Of a stretch of 44,907 bases of DNA, positions 1 through 9,068 are shown in pieces. Each line of letters begins with the position of its first letter. Within the stretch, counting starts at the first letter, position 1. Made by a program: the position numbers and the translations under genes. The notes beneath the pieces were generated by a model. That model searched no databases, had not been told where the DNA came from, and worked only from the letters and a program-made list of their open reading frames with translations. Origin of the DNA: Flavobacteriales bacterium UBA1993 (GTDB lineage: Bacteria; Bacteroidota; Bacteroidia; Flavobacteriales_G; Salibacteraceae); NCBI GenBank assembly GCA_002336485.1, contig DDCZ01000028.1, positions 1 to 44,907 on the forward strand, read 5' to 3'.

Positions 1-388
1 CTCCAGGAAGCATTGAATCGGCATCGCCGTTAAATCCTGACACAACACCCTTAACGGATACTTCTCCTTCAGGAATTTCTGCTGGTGATTCTTGAAATGT
101 ACAGCTAACGATGAAGAATTCATCCGAAGAGATTTTCACTCCAGTGATTTTTCCATCTGTTTTCATTACTTCGAAAACCGGGCCACTAATTTCTATGACC
201 TTGTCCACATACTTTGTCGTGGACCCAGGAAGATCATCTAAAAACTCCTGAACAATATCATCGCTTGTTGCAACAAAGGCTGCGGTGGCATCAGCAGTTT
301 CATCGTGTCCCTTTTGCGACATATAATATCCGGCTGAGCCTCCGACAATTCCAAGCAGTACTAGTGCTATTATTATTTTTTTAATCAT
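1..388 (-). CDS. OB-fold tRNA_anti-like membrane-anchored protein (partial at window edge)
   Basis: The minus-strand frame starts at an ATG at 388 and is still open at base 1, so the C-terminus lies outside the window; 129 residues are visible. They begin with MIKKIIIALVLLGIVGGSAGY, a single N-terminal membrane segment. After it comes an alanine-rich stretch ending in DDIVQEFLDD, then a beta-rich region (TKYVDKVIEISGPVFEV, VKISS, SFKGVV-like strands). The pattern 'Y.dKvieisG.V' after a helix is typical of the tRNA_anti-like OB-fold family common in Bacteroidota. Members of that family have no established biochemical role. It lies just downstream of the two cytochrome-like lipoproteins on the same strand, 9 bases from the stop of the nearer one, so co-transcription is likely. 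The family call is by pattern recognition and is moderately sure. Confidence 0.7.
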   Translation of the reverse strand, partial: MIKKIIIALVLLGIVGGSAGYYMSQKGHDETADATAAFVATSDDIVQEFLDDLPGSTTKYVDKVIEISGPVFEVMKTDGKITGVKISSDEFFIVSCTFQESPAEIPEGEVSVKGVVSGFNGDADSMLPG

Positions 389-397
389 GATTCTTAT

Positions 398-757
398 TTA
401 GTTGTTTGGTGCACCCTCATCGATCCACTTTTGCAAATCATCAAGTGCCTTTTGATTCGCGGGGCCGCTAGGCGGCATCGTTTTATCTGAAATCGCTCTT
501 TTTTCAACCCTGGCTAGGTGTCCCTTTATTTCATCGTAGGTTTCAAGAACAGGGTTATTCGAGGTGGCCGCATGGCATCCGGGACTACTGGCACAAGACG
601 CCGTAATGAATGGTTGAATATCCCCGCTGAATGTGACCGCAGACGCTGTATCTACAGGCACAGGATAAAGATCATCTGCATTATCATAGTAGCATCCATT
701 TAGCGTAATGGCAAGCAAAACGCTCATAATACTTAATCCGAGAATTGTCTTTTTCAT
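398..757 (-). CDS. Cytochrome-c-like lipoprotein with CX5CH motif
   Basis: This 119-residue protein starts at the ATG at 757, where a signal peptide begins (MKKTILGL...); an in-frame upstream extension to 808 would run into the neighbouring gene. The lipobox is TLNGC with Cys22, so an outer-membrane or periplasmic lipoprotein is expected. The mature part resembles one planctomycete-type cytochrome C domain: a helix (GDIQPFITASC), a C-five-residues-CH motif at Cys55/Cys61/His62, an MPP segment (KTMPPSGP), and a closing helix ending WIDEGAPNN. Canonical haem attachment is CXXCH, so the spacing is unusual and haem binding is inferred, not shown. It looks like a duplicate of the second domain of the 245-residue neighbour 4 bases upstream, which ends WVDGGAPNN. 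A role as a small electron carrier or haem sensor is possible. Confidence 0.8.
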   Translation of the reverse strand: MKKTILGLSIMSVLLAITLNGCYYDNADDLYPVPVDTASAVTFSGDIQPFITASCASSPGCHAATSNNPVLETYDEIKGHLARVEKRAISDKTMPPSGPANQKALDDLQKWIDEGAPNN

Positions 758-761
758 TCCT

Positions 762-1499
762 TTAATTATTCGGAGCCCCACCATCGACCCAGTCGGCAAT
801 TTTATCAATTTGTTCCTGAGTTAATTGGGTAGCACCAGCCTGAGGCATAGTTTTTAATTGTGTTCTAATCTTAACTCGATCTGCCTTGGCACTAATATCG
901 GCGTATGTTTCCAATGTAGGCGATATGGCACCTGCAACGTGGCAACCCGTTATGGCGCACCGTGTCTCAAATATTGGAGCAATATCGGCGGCGAATGAAT
1001 AAATGGTTGTATCACTCATTGCTGTGTCGCTGCACGATAGGTTTAACGCACCTTGATCAATCCACTTTTTAAGCAGGGCAATATCTGCATCATCCAATTT
1101 CGGCAGATTATATGGCATTCGCTTGGTTGAGTCGGTTTCTACGAGCACCTCGTATAACTCGCTTCCCGCTCCATCGTTTGCTTCAACACCGCCAGTACTT
1201 ATAATACTTGCGTAGTTTGAAAGATCAACTCCATCTGCCTTGGTAATTGCATCGTGGCAACCATTGTAAGAACAGTTTGCGGAAATAATTGGCAAAACAT
1301 CGCGTACGAAATAGACCGAATCAGGATGACAAGGGATGGTTGAAGTATCCACTGTATTTGTATCGCCCGTTCCAACTGTATCCATCGGAGGAAGAATAGG
1401 ATCGAACGGATCAGTGACACAACCGACGATAAAGACATTAGCAAAAATCGTAAGGACGCAAAGTCCAAGGAAAAGTCTTAGTGATTGACCCTTTATCAT
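762..1499 (-). CDS. Two-domain cytochrome-c-like lipoprotein with CX4CH motifs
   Basis: This 245-residue protein starts at the ATG at 1499. A hydrophobic leader ends in the lipobox FIVGC (Cys27), followed by a Pro/Thr/Asp-rich linker. Two similar domains follow. Domain one (about 60-155) has ISANC then a CX4CH motif at Cys76/Cys81/His82, a distal RMPY segment and a closing helix (LLKKWIDQGALN). Domain two (about 165-245) has CX4CH at Cys181/Cys186/His187, TMPQ and a closing helix (IADWVDGGAPNN). The layout matches planctomycete-type cytochrome C domains, in which a distal Met of the MP segment may be the second haem ligand. The CX4CH spacing departs from standard CXXCH. It is first in a likely operon with the single-domain paralogue and the tRNA_anti-like gene. 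The product could carry two haems; a haem-free structural role cannot be excluded. Confidence 0.82.
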   Translation of the reverse strand: MIKGQSLRLFLGLCVLTIFANVFIVGCVTDPFDPILPPMDTVGTGDTNTVDTSTIPCHPDSVYFVRDVLPIISANCSYNGCHDAITKADGVDLSNYASIISTGGVEANDGAGSELYEVLVETDSTKRMPYNLPKLDDADIALLKKWIDQGALNLSCSDTAMSDTTIYSFAADIAPIFETRCAITGCHVAGAISPTLETYADISAKADRVKIRTQLKTMPQAGATQLTQEQIDKIADWVDGGAPNN

Positions 1500-1522
1500 A
1501 TTGTTTGGCTAAAAATGATTCG

Positions 1523-1530
1523 CAAATGTA
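1523..1530 (-). promoter_or_regulatory. Bacteroidota-type -7 box (TACATTTG)
   Basis: Read on the minus strand this is TACATTTG, an exact match to the TAnnTTTG -7 element used by the Bacteroidota primary sigma factor. It lies 24 bases upstream of the ATG of the two-domain cytochrome-like lipoprotein, giving an expected 5' leader of under 20 bases. No convincing TTTG -33 element sits 19-20 bases further upstream, so the assignment rests on the -7 box alone. Confidence 0.35.
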
Positions 1531-1712
1531 ATTTTTCGTTGATCTTAGTTTTATAAAGACACCGTTTGGGCGTGAATTTTCTACTAGCCAATTCTAGTTA
1601 GATCATTTTTTGAATCACAAAAATCTCACGTTTCGAAAAATAACGGGTTATGACGGCCAACCCATTGTATAATAATGCGTTGATAGTTTAGCGTATTAAA
1701 TAACTTTATACC

Positions 1713-4613
1713 GTGATTAGAACAAAATCCCTCATACTAGCCTTCTTTGTACTGCTCGCACTCGCCGGTCACTCCCAATCAAACTTAGTAAGCAATGGAG
1801 GTCTGGAGACGTTTTCAACCTGCCCGAATACGCTAAGCCAGCTAACCTTGGCTACGGGCTGGGGACAAGCTACGCTGCACGTTGGATCTCCGGATTATTT
1901 CAACTCTTGTCAAACAAACACCACCGCAGGCGTTCCAACAAATACGTTTGGCTCTACCGGCGCAAATCAGGGTAATGCATATGCCGGAGGTTACACTTAT
2001 CTCAACTATGGCGGATCACTGGCCACCTATCGAGAATATGTGGTGGCTACGTTAACAAGTGCGCTTGTTGCTGGACAATCTTATGTTGTAAGCTTTCAAT
2101 ATGCACGCGCAACTAACACTAGATACGCTAGTGACGCATATGGATTCTATCTCAGCAGTGCCTGGCCGAGCAATGGCACCTCAGGAAACGGAGCTTTGCC
2201 CGTAACCCCAACAAGTCTTAATCCAACAGGTAATTTCCTTTCAGCCACCTCTTGGTCTACCTATTCAGACACAATTGTAGCCGCTGGTGGCGAGCAATAT
2301 CTAACCATTGGTAGTTTTACTCAAAATGCGTCAGGCACATTGGTTAGTTCCACAGGAATCAATGGAGCTTACATGTATGTAGATGATGCACAAATCATTA
2401 TTTACAACGGCATTTTTGGTGATAGCAATATTTGCTTGGGTGATTCAGCGCTTATCTACGGCATTTTAGATACCACTCACTACTGGGTTGATTCTGCGAA
2501 TCCGAACGTTAATCTTGGAACAAATGACACTTTAATTGTAGCGCCTACGCAAACAACCACCTATTGGGCAATTACATACAATGACACCTTTGCTTTTACG
2601 GTTGGTGTGCATAACCCACCTGCCCAATTTGTAGGGAATGACACTGTTTTGTGTGAGGGCGACACGATGATGAGGCTGGTGAATTTACCCGGATATGACC
2701 TTCTTTGGTCTGATTCAGAAACCGACTCGGCACTTTTCTCCGTCGACAGCGGTTATCATTGGCTAGAAATCTCAATCTATACCTGTACAAAACGGGATTC
2801 ATTTCATGTGACTTTCCACGAATTCCCAGAATTTGACTTGGTTGAGGACACTACAATTTGCGACTACGACAACTACTTTTTGTCAACCGGGCTGAGTTCC
2901 CCACTGCTGTTTAACTGGAGTACAGGTGGCACCGCGGCAGGAATTTCTATTGTAGACTCTGGGATTTATTCGGTTACCGTGACCAATGAGAATTGTGCGT
3001 TTAGTGATTCCTCTTACTTCAGTTACTATCCTGAAATCACGCTAGACTTAGGTCAGGACAAGGACTTCTGCTACACACCATCATCATTTATTACTCCATC
3101 CGTAGTGAATGCAAATCAGTTTAATTGGTCGAACAATGCCTCCTCTGACTCTATTCAGGTAAATACCTCTGGTTTGTATTTCCTCACTGTCTCCAATAAC
3201 GGAATATGCGAAGCGGTTGATTCGGTCCAGTATAATTTCTATCATGAACCGACCGTAAACTTTACGGATGATACTGCCTTTTTCTGTGATGGAGATAAAG
3301 TAGAGTTATTGCCTCAGGTGGTCTCAGGATTACCGGTAGACTACGCTTGGAGTACAACGGATAATAACACCTCCATATTCACAAATCAAATTGGTCTGTT
3401 TTGGGTTGAGGTTTCAAATGAGCATTGTGCACAACGCGATTCGATTATTGTTGAAATGCACGACATAATTGGTGTCACCTTAGGTCAAGACATTTCCATA
3501 TGCGAAGGTGAATCAGTTACCCTGGAGCCGAAAAGCTTCAAACCCGTTTCGTCTTATTATTGGAATACAGGCGCTACTAATAGCACATTAACGGTGAGTG
3601 AACATGGCACCTACTCTGTTTCAGTTTCTGACGGAACATGCACGGATATTACGGATGTGAATGTCTTTGTACTTGAGTATCCTATCATTGACCTTGGGGC
3701 CGACACTTCAGTATGCCCTGGAAGCCACATCGCATTTGACGCAACACAAGACGCCGAGGTGATTGAATACAGTTGGTTCGAAGGTGGATCTCAGTCAACA
3801 CAAGAATATGTGGCAGAAAAAAACATGTCGATTTGGGTGGCGGTATCAAATGCCGATTGCAGATCCTATGACACTATTAACATTGACATAATAAGCTCAC
3901 CTTCTGCTTACATCGGAGAAGACACCGCTATTTGTTCAGGGGATCAACTAAACATTGATGTTTCGGAAGACGCGCGCATTCAAACTGTTAATTGGAGCAC
4001 AGGTGCAAGTGGACTCTCCGCAACCATTACAGACTCGGGAACATATAGTGTAGTGGTCTTTGACGGTAATTGTCAGACAAAAGACAAGGTCAGAATCAAC
4101 CTTAAACCAGAACCAACACAAGCTGATGTTTTTATAGATGTGCCGGATGTTATTTGTCTAAATGAATCTTTTGACGTCGATATCAAGAATGAACTAATCA
4201 GCGGATATCAATGGCAGGATGGTTCAACCAAATCAACGTATACGATTGATTCGGAAGGCATCTATTGGATCAAGGCAAGCCACGCTTGTGGCGTATTGGT
4301 TGATACCGCAGAAGTTTCACGATGTGAGTGCCCAATTTGGGTTCCGACCGCCTTCAATCCAGATGGAAACACGGTGAACGATCAATTTGCTCCAAAGTTG
4401 GATTGCGAGCCACTTGAATACATGTTTCGAATCTATGACCGATGGGGAGAACTTGTGTATGAAACAAATAAGCCCTTCGAATCATGGGACGGACAATACC
4501 ATGGAACAGATGCTGCCATGGGCGCTTATGCTTGGAAATTGGTATTTACAGTATACCACGAAGGCTCCATTATGAAATCCGAAAAATCTGGTTCAATTTT
4601 ACTGATTCGATAA
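1713..4613 (+). CDS. Secreted CHU_C protein with eight Ig-like repeats (adhesin-like)
   Basis: The 966-residue product starts at GTG 1713 and opens with a signal peptide ending near GHSQS. An N-terminal domain of about 210 residues begins NLVSNGGLETFSTCP and resembles the 'NLVpNpsFE' beta-sandwich modules of Bacteroidota surface proteins. From about residue 305 there are eight repeats of roughly 70 residues with the pattern 'lG.D...C.G....L......Y.WStG......v...G.Y.V.V.n..C', each with a conserved Cys pair that may form a disulfide. The last 95 residues, starting CECPIWVPTAFNPDG and containing YDRWGELVYET and ESWDG, are a gliding-motility-associated C-terminal (CHU_C) domain, the type B T9SS sorting signal. 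Expected location is the cell surface or medium. Its repeats match those of the next gene in order. The binding target is unknown. Confidence 0.88.
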   Translation: MIRTKSLILAFFVLLALAGHSQSNLVSNGGLETFSTCPNTLSQLTLATGWGQATLHVGSPDYFNSCQTNTTAGVPTNTFGSTGANQGNAYAGGYTYLNYGGSLATYREYVVATLTSALVAGQSYVVSFQYARATNTRYASDAYGFYLSSAWPSNGTSGNGALPVTPTSLNPTGNFLSATSWSTYSDTIVAAGGEQYLTIGSFTQNASGTLVSSTGINGAYMYVDDAQIIIYNGIFGDSNICLGDSALIYGILDTTHYWVDSANPNVNLGTNDTLIVAPTQTTTYWAITYNDTFAFTVGVHNPPAQFVGNDTVLCEGDTMMRLVNLPGYDLLWSDSETDSALFSVDSGYHWLEISIYTCTKRDSFHVTFHEFPEFDLVEDTTICDYDNYFLSTGLSSPLLFNWSTGGTAAGISIVDSGIYSVTVTNENCAFSDSSYFSYYPEITLDLGQDKDFCYTPSSFITPSVVNANQFNWSNNASSDSIQVNTSGLYFLTVSNNGICEAVDSVQYNFYHEPTVNFTDDTAFFCDGDKVELLPQVVSGLPVDYAWSTTDNNTSIFTNQIGLFWVEVSNEHCAQRDSIIVEMHDIIGVTLGQDISICEGESVTLEPKSFKPVSSYYWNTGATNSTLTVSEHGTYSVSVSDGTCTDITDVNVFVLEYPIIDLGADTSVCPGSHIAFDATQDAEVIEYSWFEGGSQSTQEYVAEKNMSIWVAVSNADCRSYDTINIDIISSPSAYIGEDTAICSGDQLNIDVSEDARIQTVNWSTGASGLSATITDSGTYSVVVFDGNCQTKDKVRINLKPEPTQADVFIDVPDVICLNESFDVDIKNELISGYQWQDGSTKSTYTIDSEGIYWIKASHACGVLVDTAEVSRCECPIWVPTAFNPDGNTVNDQFAPKLDCEPLEYMFRIYDRWGELVYETNKPFESWDGQYHGTDAAMGAYAWKLVFTVYHEGSIMKSEKSGSILLIR

Positions 4614-4682
4614 GGCAATTTACGCTCCTTTAAATGCTGAAAATCCACCCTATTTCGGCCCACCATTTATTCGTGTAACTCA

Positions 4683-4714
4683 TTTGCTGTCAATAGGTTT
4701 AAAGACTAATTTTG
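4683..4714 (+). promoter_or_regulatory. Full Bacteroidota-type promoter upstream of the second repeat protein
   Basis: TTTG at 4683-4686 is followed after 20 bases by TAATTTTG at 4707-4714. This fits the Bacteroidota consensus TTTG-N19/20-TAnnTTTG at both elements. Transcription would start near 4720, leaving a leader of about 50 bases before the ATG at 4771. It implies that the second repeat protein has its own promoter and is not only read through from the first. Confidence 0.6.
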
Positions 4715-4770
4715 GAACCTAGAGAATATTTTCAATTTCGGAGGCTTCTCTTTCGACATTCTTACGTCAA

Positions 4771-7700
4771 ATGAACATGATGAAAAAGCTTTTACTTTTC
4801 GTTTCGATTGCTTTATTGAGTCAGACCGCGGACGCACAGGTGCAACAGGCGCGTTGGTGGTATTTTGGGTCAGGCGCTGGTCTGGACTTTAATACTGCTC
4901 CATCCGCTGAGCCCAATGGAACTTTACAAACCTATGAGGGCTGTTCTTCAATTTCCTCTCCGGTTGGCTCATTGTATTTTTACACTGACGGAAGTATTGT
5001 GAAGAATGCCAATCACGCAACCATGACCAACGGGACAGGTTTAACTGGAGGTGGATCATCAACACAATCTGGACAAGTAATTCCCTATCCAGGATCTAGC
5101 ACGAAATATTACATCTTTACTCAAGCTCAAAATGTTGCTGCCAATGGCATGCGATATTCAGTGGTTGATATGACCCTACAAAGTGGTCTTGGGGCGGTGA
5201 CATCTACAAAGAATGTATTTCTAGACAACGGATTTGCTGAGAAGGTCACTGGCGTAAAGAAGAACGGTGGTTACTGGGTTTGCGCCCTAAAACTTCCTGG
5301 CGACACCATGTATGCCTATGAGGTAACAACCTCCGGAGTTAATTCAACACCAGTAAAGAGCAACACAGGAATTTCATTGGGAACCAACAACTTTTACGGT
5401 TGCATGAAAGCCAACAGTCAAGGCACTCAGTTGGCGGCTGTTCATCAGGGAATTCTTTCAAATGCACACATTTTCAATTTCAACAAAAACACCGGCCAAG
5501 TAACAAGCACAATTACGTTAAGCATTACTACCAGTAATCCGTACGGTGTTGAATTTAGTCCAAATGGAGATCTTCTCTATGTACAAAGTTGGAATACGAG
5601 CGACCTTAAACAATACGATTTAACGGCGGGAACTGCAGCATTGATCTCCGCATCTCAAGTAACATTAGGAAGTACGTCAAACACGGGCGGTGGATCGCTT
5701 CAAATAGGACCTGACGGATTACTTTACGGTGCTCGATTTGGTCAAACCGTTGTTTGTAGAGTTTCCAATCCCGACGTTCAAGGCACAGGTGCTGGATATA
5801 CAGCAAATGCGGTTTCCTTATCCACTGGCGATGTATCGCGTTGGGGTCTGCCCCTATTCCTAGGTTCATTCTTCGGGGCAAGCATTGAAGTAGATGACAA
5901 CTGCTATGGGGATACAACATTCTTCACAGCCGATACAACAAACGTGGATTCTATGTATTGGGATTTTGGAGACACTTTGTCTGGATCTCTCAATATTGGT
6001 GAAGGTTTACTTTCCGTCGGACATTTGTATACGGATACGGGTAACTATACGGTTACTCTCGTCGTTTATAACGGTCTTTACAGCGATACCATCACTGATC
6101 AGGTTTACATATATCCGCGTCAATACGCTGACCTTGGTCCAAATGACACTTCATTATGCGTCGGTTTAGAGTTTACACTTGATGTTGGCCAACCCCATGC
6201 CACATACTTATGGCAAGATGGAAGCACGGACTCGGCCTATTTTGTAGCCTATCCCGATTCGCTGGTGGCGGTAACCGTCCAAGGTGTGTGCGATACCGTT
6301 TCGGACACCATCATTGTCAATTATTTCTACCCCTTTGACTTAGAATTGCAAGAAGACTCCTCGCTATGTTCGTACGATACGGTCTTCTTAAACACAGGGC
6401 TACCAACGAGTGTATACTCCCATTTGTGGAGTACAGGAAGTATTCAAAACCACATAGCTGTCAAAGACACAGGTACATATTCCCTTACAGTTACCGACGG
6501 ACTCTGCACCTATTCGGATACGGTCAATTTCACCTTTTATCCTGAGGTCACGGTAAACCTTGGAAACGACAGTAGTTTCTGTTATGATCCAATCGTTAAT
6601 CTGCAACCAAAGACTCAAACCAATGTAGCGTCATATGCTTGGTCTACGGGATCAACCAACTCGAACATAGATATCGTGCAAACCGACAAATACTATGTTA
6701 CTGCGACTGGGGCTGGAGGTTTCTGCCAGGCGATCGACTCTGTGGAGTGGAAGTTATGGTTTGAGCCAATTGTTGATCTTGGAAACGACACTTCTTTTTG
6801 CCACAACGACATTTTGAATATTGCTCCTGTAGCCTATTCCTCTTTTCCAATGGAATATTTATGGAATGACAATAGCAACAACCCCGATTTGAACGTAAAT
6901 CTGGTTGGTTTGATTTGGGTTGAAGTAAGCGATGAAAACTGTGCGATTAGAGATACCATTATTGTTGGTCAATATCCAAAGCTGGATGTGACCCTTGGTG
7001 AAGACATCAGCACATGCGACGGAAAAACTGTCACATTAAATCCAAAGACAACTCTTCCTGTAAACAACTTTAAATGGGGAGATGGAACCGAATCATCTAC
7101 CTTAAAAATTAGCGGACATGGTACCTACACCGTATCGGTAAACAATGATTTATGTAGCGCCAAGGATGAAATAAATGTATTCTATTATGAATATCCAATA
7201 ATCGACCTTGGTCCTGACACTGCTCTGTGTCCAAAAGCTAATTATAACATCGATGTTACTGCACCATTTGAAATTATGGAGTACAACTGGTCAACGGGAA
7301 ATAAGGCACCAATTCAGCAAATCAATGCCGTAGATGGATCATGGTATTGGGTTGAAGCTACAAACGTAGTTTGTCGGTCAACAGATTCTATTTTCATCAC
7401 CGTACGTGATGTACCAAATATGGATCTAGGCCCAGACACTGCGATATGTTCGGACGACGAAATCACGGTGAGTGTATTAGATGACCCGACTATTCAATCA
7501 TATGCATGGAGCACCGGATTGAAGACGCAAGACCTTATCATCAATGACAGCGGAGAATATACTGTTGATGTATTTGACGGAAACTGCACTACGACAGGAA
7601 AGATTCTCGTTCAGATTAAACAGGATCCTACAAATGCCGATGTTAAACTTGATGCTCCTGAAACAATTTGTATTGGTGAAGTGCTATCCTTTGACGTAGC

Positions 7701-8127
7701 CGACCCAAGGTTTAGTGCCTATGAATGGCAAGATGGTTCAACTTCCCCAAGGTTCGACATAAAGTCCGAAGGACTTTACTGGGTTAAGGCAACGCATGCT
7801 TGCGGGGTCGTGACTGATAGTGTAATCCTTGAGAAATGCGAATGCCCGGTGTGGTTTCCTTCCGCCTTCAATCCAGATGGAGATGACTTAAATGATGGCT
7901 TCCACCCTCAATCGGACTGCAAGTTTCTTTCCTACAAGTTTTACATCTACAATCGATGGGGAGAGGAAGTTTACTATTCAGAAGATCCAAATGAATCTTG
8001 GGATGGAATGCACCTTGGTAGCAAAATGCAACAAGGCTCCTACACCTACCGTTTAATCTATACTGCCGACCATGAAGGCGTGCGTATAGATGATCAGCTT
8101 TCAGGGGCAATTCTATTGCTTAGATAG
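4771..8127 (+). CDS. Secreted CHU_C protein: propeller-like head, PKD domain, eight Ig-like repeats
   Basis: This 1118-residue product starts at ATG 4771 (ATG 4777 is equally possible) with a signal peptide ending near QTADA. The head, about residues 25-365, begins 'ARWWYFGSGAGLDF' and has strand-rich blocks such as VEFSPNGDLLYVQSW and IGPDGLLYGARF, typical of seven-bladed propellers in Bacteroidota surface proteins. A PKD domain follows (YWDFGDT ... HLYTDTGNYTVTLVV). Eight repeats of about 70 residues then match the eight repeats of the preceding gene in order. The C-terminus (CECPVWFPSAFNPDG, YNRWGEEVYYS, ESWDG) is a CHU_C type B T9SS sorting domain. The two proteins seem to share one stalk carrying different heads. 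A surface adhesin or binding function is inferred; no catalytic motif is visible. Confidence 0.9.
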   Translation: MNMMKKLLLFVSIALLSQTADAQVQQARWWYFGSGAGLDFNTAPSAEPNGTLQTYEGCSSISSPVGSLYFYTDGSIVKNANHATMTNGTGLTGGGSSTQSGQVIPYPGSSTKYYIFTQAQNVAANGMRYSVVDMTLQSGLGAVTSTKNVFLDNGFAEKVTGVKKNGGYWVCALKLPGDTMYAYEVTTSGVNSTPVKSNTGISLGTNNFYGCMKANSQGTQLAAVHQGILSNAHIFNFNKNTGQVTSTITLSITTSNPYGVEFSPNGDLLYVQSWNTSDLKQYDLTAGTAALISASQVTLGSTSNTGGGSLQIGPDGLLYGARFGQTVVCRVSNPDVQGTGAGYTANAVSLSTGDVSRWGLPLFLGSFFGASIEVDDNCYGDTTFFTADTTNVDSMYWDFGDTLSGSLNIGEGLLSVGHLYTDTGNYTVTLVVYNGLYSDTITDQVYIYPRQYADLGPNDTSLCVGLEFTLDVGQPHATYLWQDGSTDSAYFVAYPDSLVAVTVQGVCDTVSDTIIVNYFYPFDLELQEDSSLCSYDTVFLNTGLPTSVYSHLWSTGSIQNHIAVKDTGTYSLTVTDGLCTYSDTVNFTFYPEVTVNLGNDSSFCYDPIVNLQPKTQTNVASYAWSTGSTNSNIDIVQTDKYYVTATGAGGFCQAIDSVEWKLWFEPIVDLGNDTSFCHNDILNIAPVAYSSFPMEYLWNDNSNNPDLNVNLVGLIWVEVSDENCAIRDTIIVGQYPKLDVTLGEDISTCDGKTVTLNPKTTLPVNNFKWGDGTESSTLKISGHGTYTVSVNNDLCSAKDEINVFYYEYPIIDLGPDTALCPKANYNIDVTAPFEIMEYNWSTGNKAPIQQINAVDGSWYWVEATNVVCRSTDSIFITVRDVPNMDLGPDTAICSDDEITVSVLDDPTIQSYAWSTGLKTQDLIINDSGEYTVDVFDGNCTTTGKILVQIKQDPTNADVKLDAPETICIGEVLSFDVADPRFSAYEWQDGSTSPRFDIKSEGLYWVKATHACGVVTDSVILEKCECPVWFPSAFNPDGDDLNDGFHPQSDCKFLSYKFYIYNRWGEEVYYSEDPNESWDGMHLGSKMQQGSYTYRLIYTADHEGVRIDDQLSGAILLLR

Positions 8128-8155
8128 CCTAAGCGGACATTGACACTTTATATTT

Positions 8156-8194
8156 AGGCCAAGCGCAGCATATGCGACTTGGCCTTTACTTTTT
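8156..8194. terminator. Intrinsic terminator between convergent genes
   Basis: AGGCCAAG (8156-8163) pairs with CTTGGCCT (8178-8185), and inside them CGCA (8164-8167) pairs with TGCG (8173-8176) around a five-base loop. A T-rich run, TTACTTTTT, follows on the plus strand at 8186-8194. It lies between the convergent repeat-protein and hydrolase genes. The U-tract is good for plus-strand transcripts and weaker for the minus strand (TAAATATAAA on that side), so it may act in both directions but best for the plus strand. Confidence 0.75.
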
Positions 8195-9022
8195 AATAAA
8201 ATCAATGATCTCACCGATGACCATTTTATCCTTCAGTATTCGTCTGTGACCAAGGTTTGGTACCCTCATTGTTTTCATACTGGGGTTTATGGCCTTTAAG
8301 GCATCCAGGTGATGTATGCCCACATCGAAATCTTCTTCACCGTGAATTCCGAATACGGGAACTTTGACGGCACCGAATGTGCTACTCATGGTTACTTCAT
8401 CAAAATCTCGATTGAACATTTTACGACACGCTCTGCGGATCACTTCATTCGTCTCAGGCTTTGCCTGAATGATCTCCCTAAATGAATCAAGAATATCCTC
8501 AGCCAAGGCCGGTGCTCCAAGTGTTATAAACTTTGGGATCACAGTTCCTTCCTTCACAGCGAATGAAATGCCAGCGGCGCCCAATGAATGACCCATTACC
8601 GCCGCGGGATTTTCACATTTCCCCAACAAGGTGGAGAACGCCTCTGAAAAGTCAAACATACTCGCTGATTTGCCTGGATTCAAACCATGTGCCCACGCAT
8701 CAACCGCTACAAACGTATACCCTGCTTCAACCAAGGCGTCGGCGATATAAGAAAACTGTGTTGCCTTTCCTGCCCATCCGTGTAAACAAACCACTTCTGG
8801 ACCTTCGCCCATTTTGTAAGCTTTCAGCGACCTACCTCCGGCAGAAATTTCAAAAACCTCTACCTTCTCAAGCATTCGTTTCCCAGCAGTGGTGAGGGCA
8901 GAACGACGCGGTGACAAGAATAAATTCACCGACCATTTATTGGCAAGTGATGGTGCAATCGATTGAGTAATACCGAAAAGGAATCGGATTGATTTTAAGG
9001 CAAAGGGAATGGATTTGTCCAT
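8186..9022 (-). CDS. Alpha/beta hydrolase
   Basis: This 278-residue protein starts at ATG 9022. The core shows the alpha/beta-hydrolase signature: an oxyanion-loop HGWAG at 81-85, nucleophile elbow GHSLGA with Ser146, likely acid Asp231 in HGEEDFD, and catalytic His259 in LGHRRIL. The first 50 residues (ALKSIRFLFGITQSIAPSLANKW) form an amphipathic or weakly hydrophobic helix that may attach to a membrane, with no clear signal-peptidase site. A carboxylesterase or lipase-like activity on a small ester is expected from the fold, but the sequence does not fix the substrate. It stands alone, divergent from the DMT transporter with 46 bases between starts and convergent with the repeat protein across a terminator. 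Confidence 0.85.
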   Translation of the reverse strand: MDKSIPFALKSIRFLFGITQSIAPSLANKWSVNLFLSPRRSALTTAGKRMLEKVEVFEISAGGRSLKAYKMGEGPEVVCLHGWAGKATQFSYIADALVEAGYTFVAVDAWAHGLNPGKSASMFDFSEAFSTLLGKCENPAAVMGHSLGAAGISFAVKEGTVIPKFITLGAPALAEDILDSFREIIQAKPETNEVIRRACRKMFNRDFDEVTMSSTFGAVKVPVFGIHGEEDFDVGIHHLDALKAINPSMKTMRVPNLGHRRILKDKMVIGEIIDFIKK

Positions 9023-9068
9023 ACCGCAATATTCGGAATTAGATTTTTCATTTAGCTAGTTTCGCGGC

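Noticed and set aside
1701..1708. TAACTTTA as a promoter for the first repeat protein
   Set aside because: It is one mismatch from TAnnTTTG and lies so close to GTG 1713 that transcription would begin at or after the start codon.
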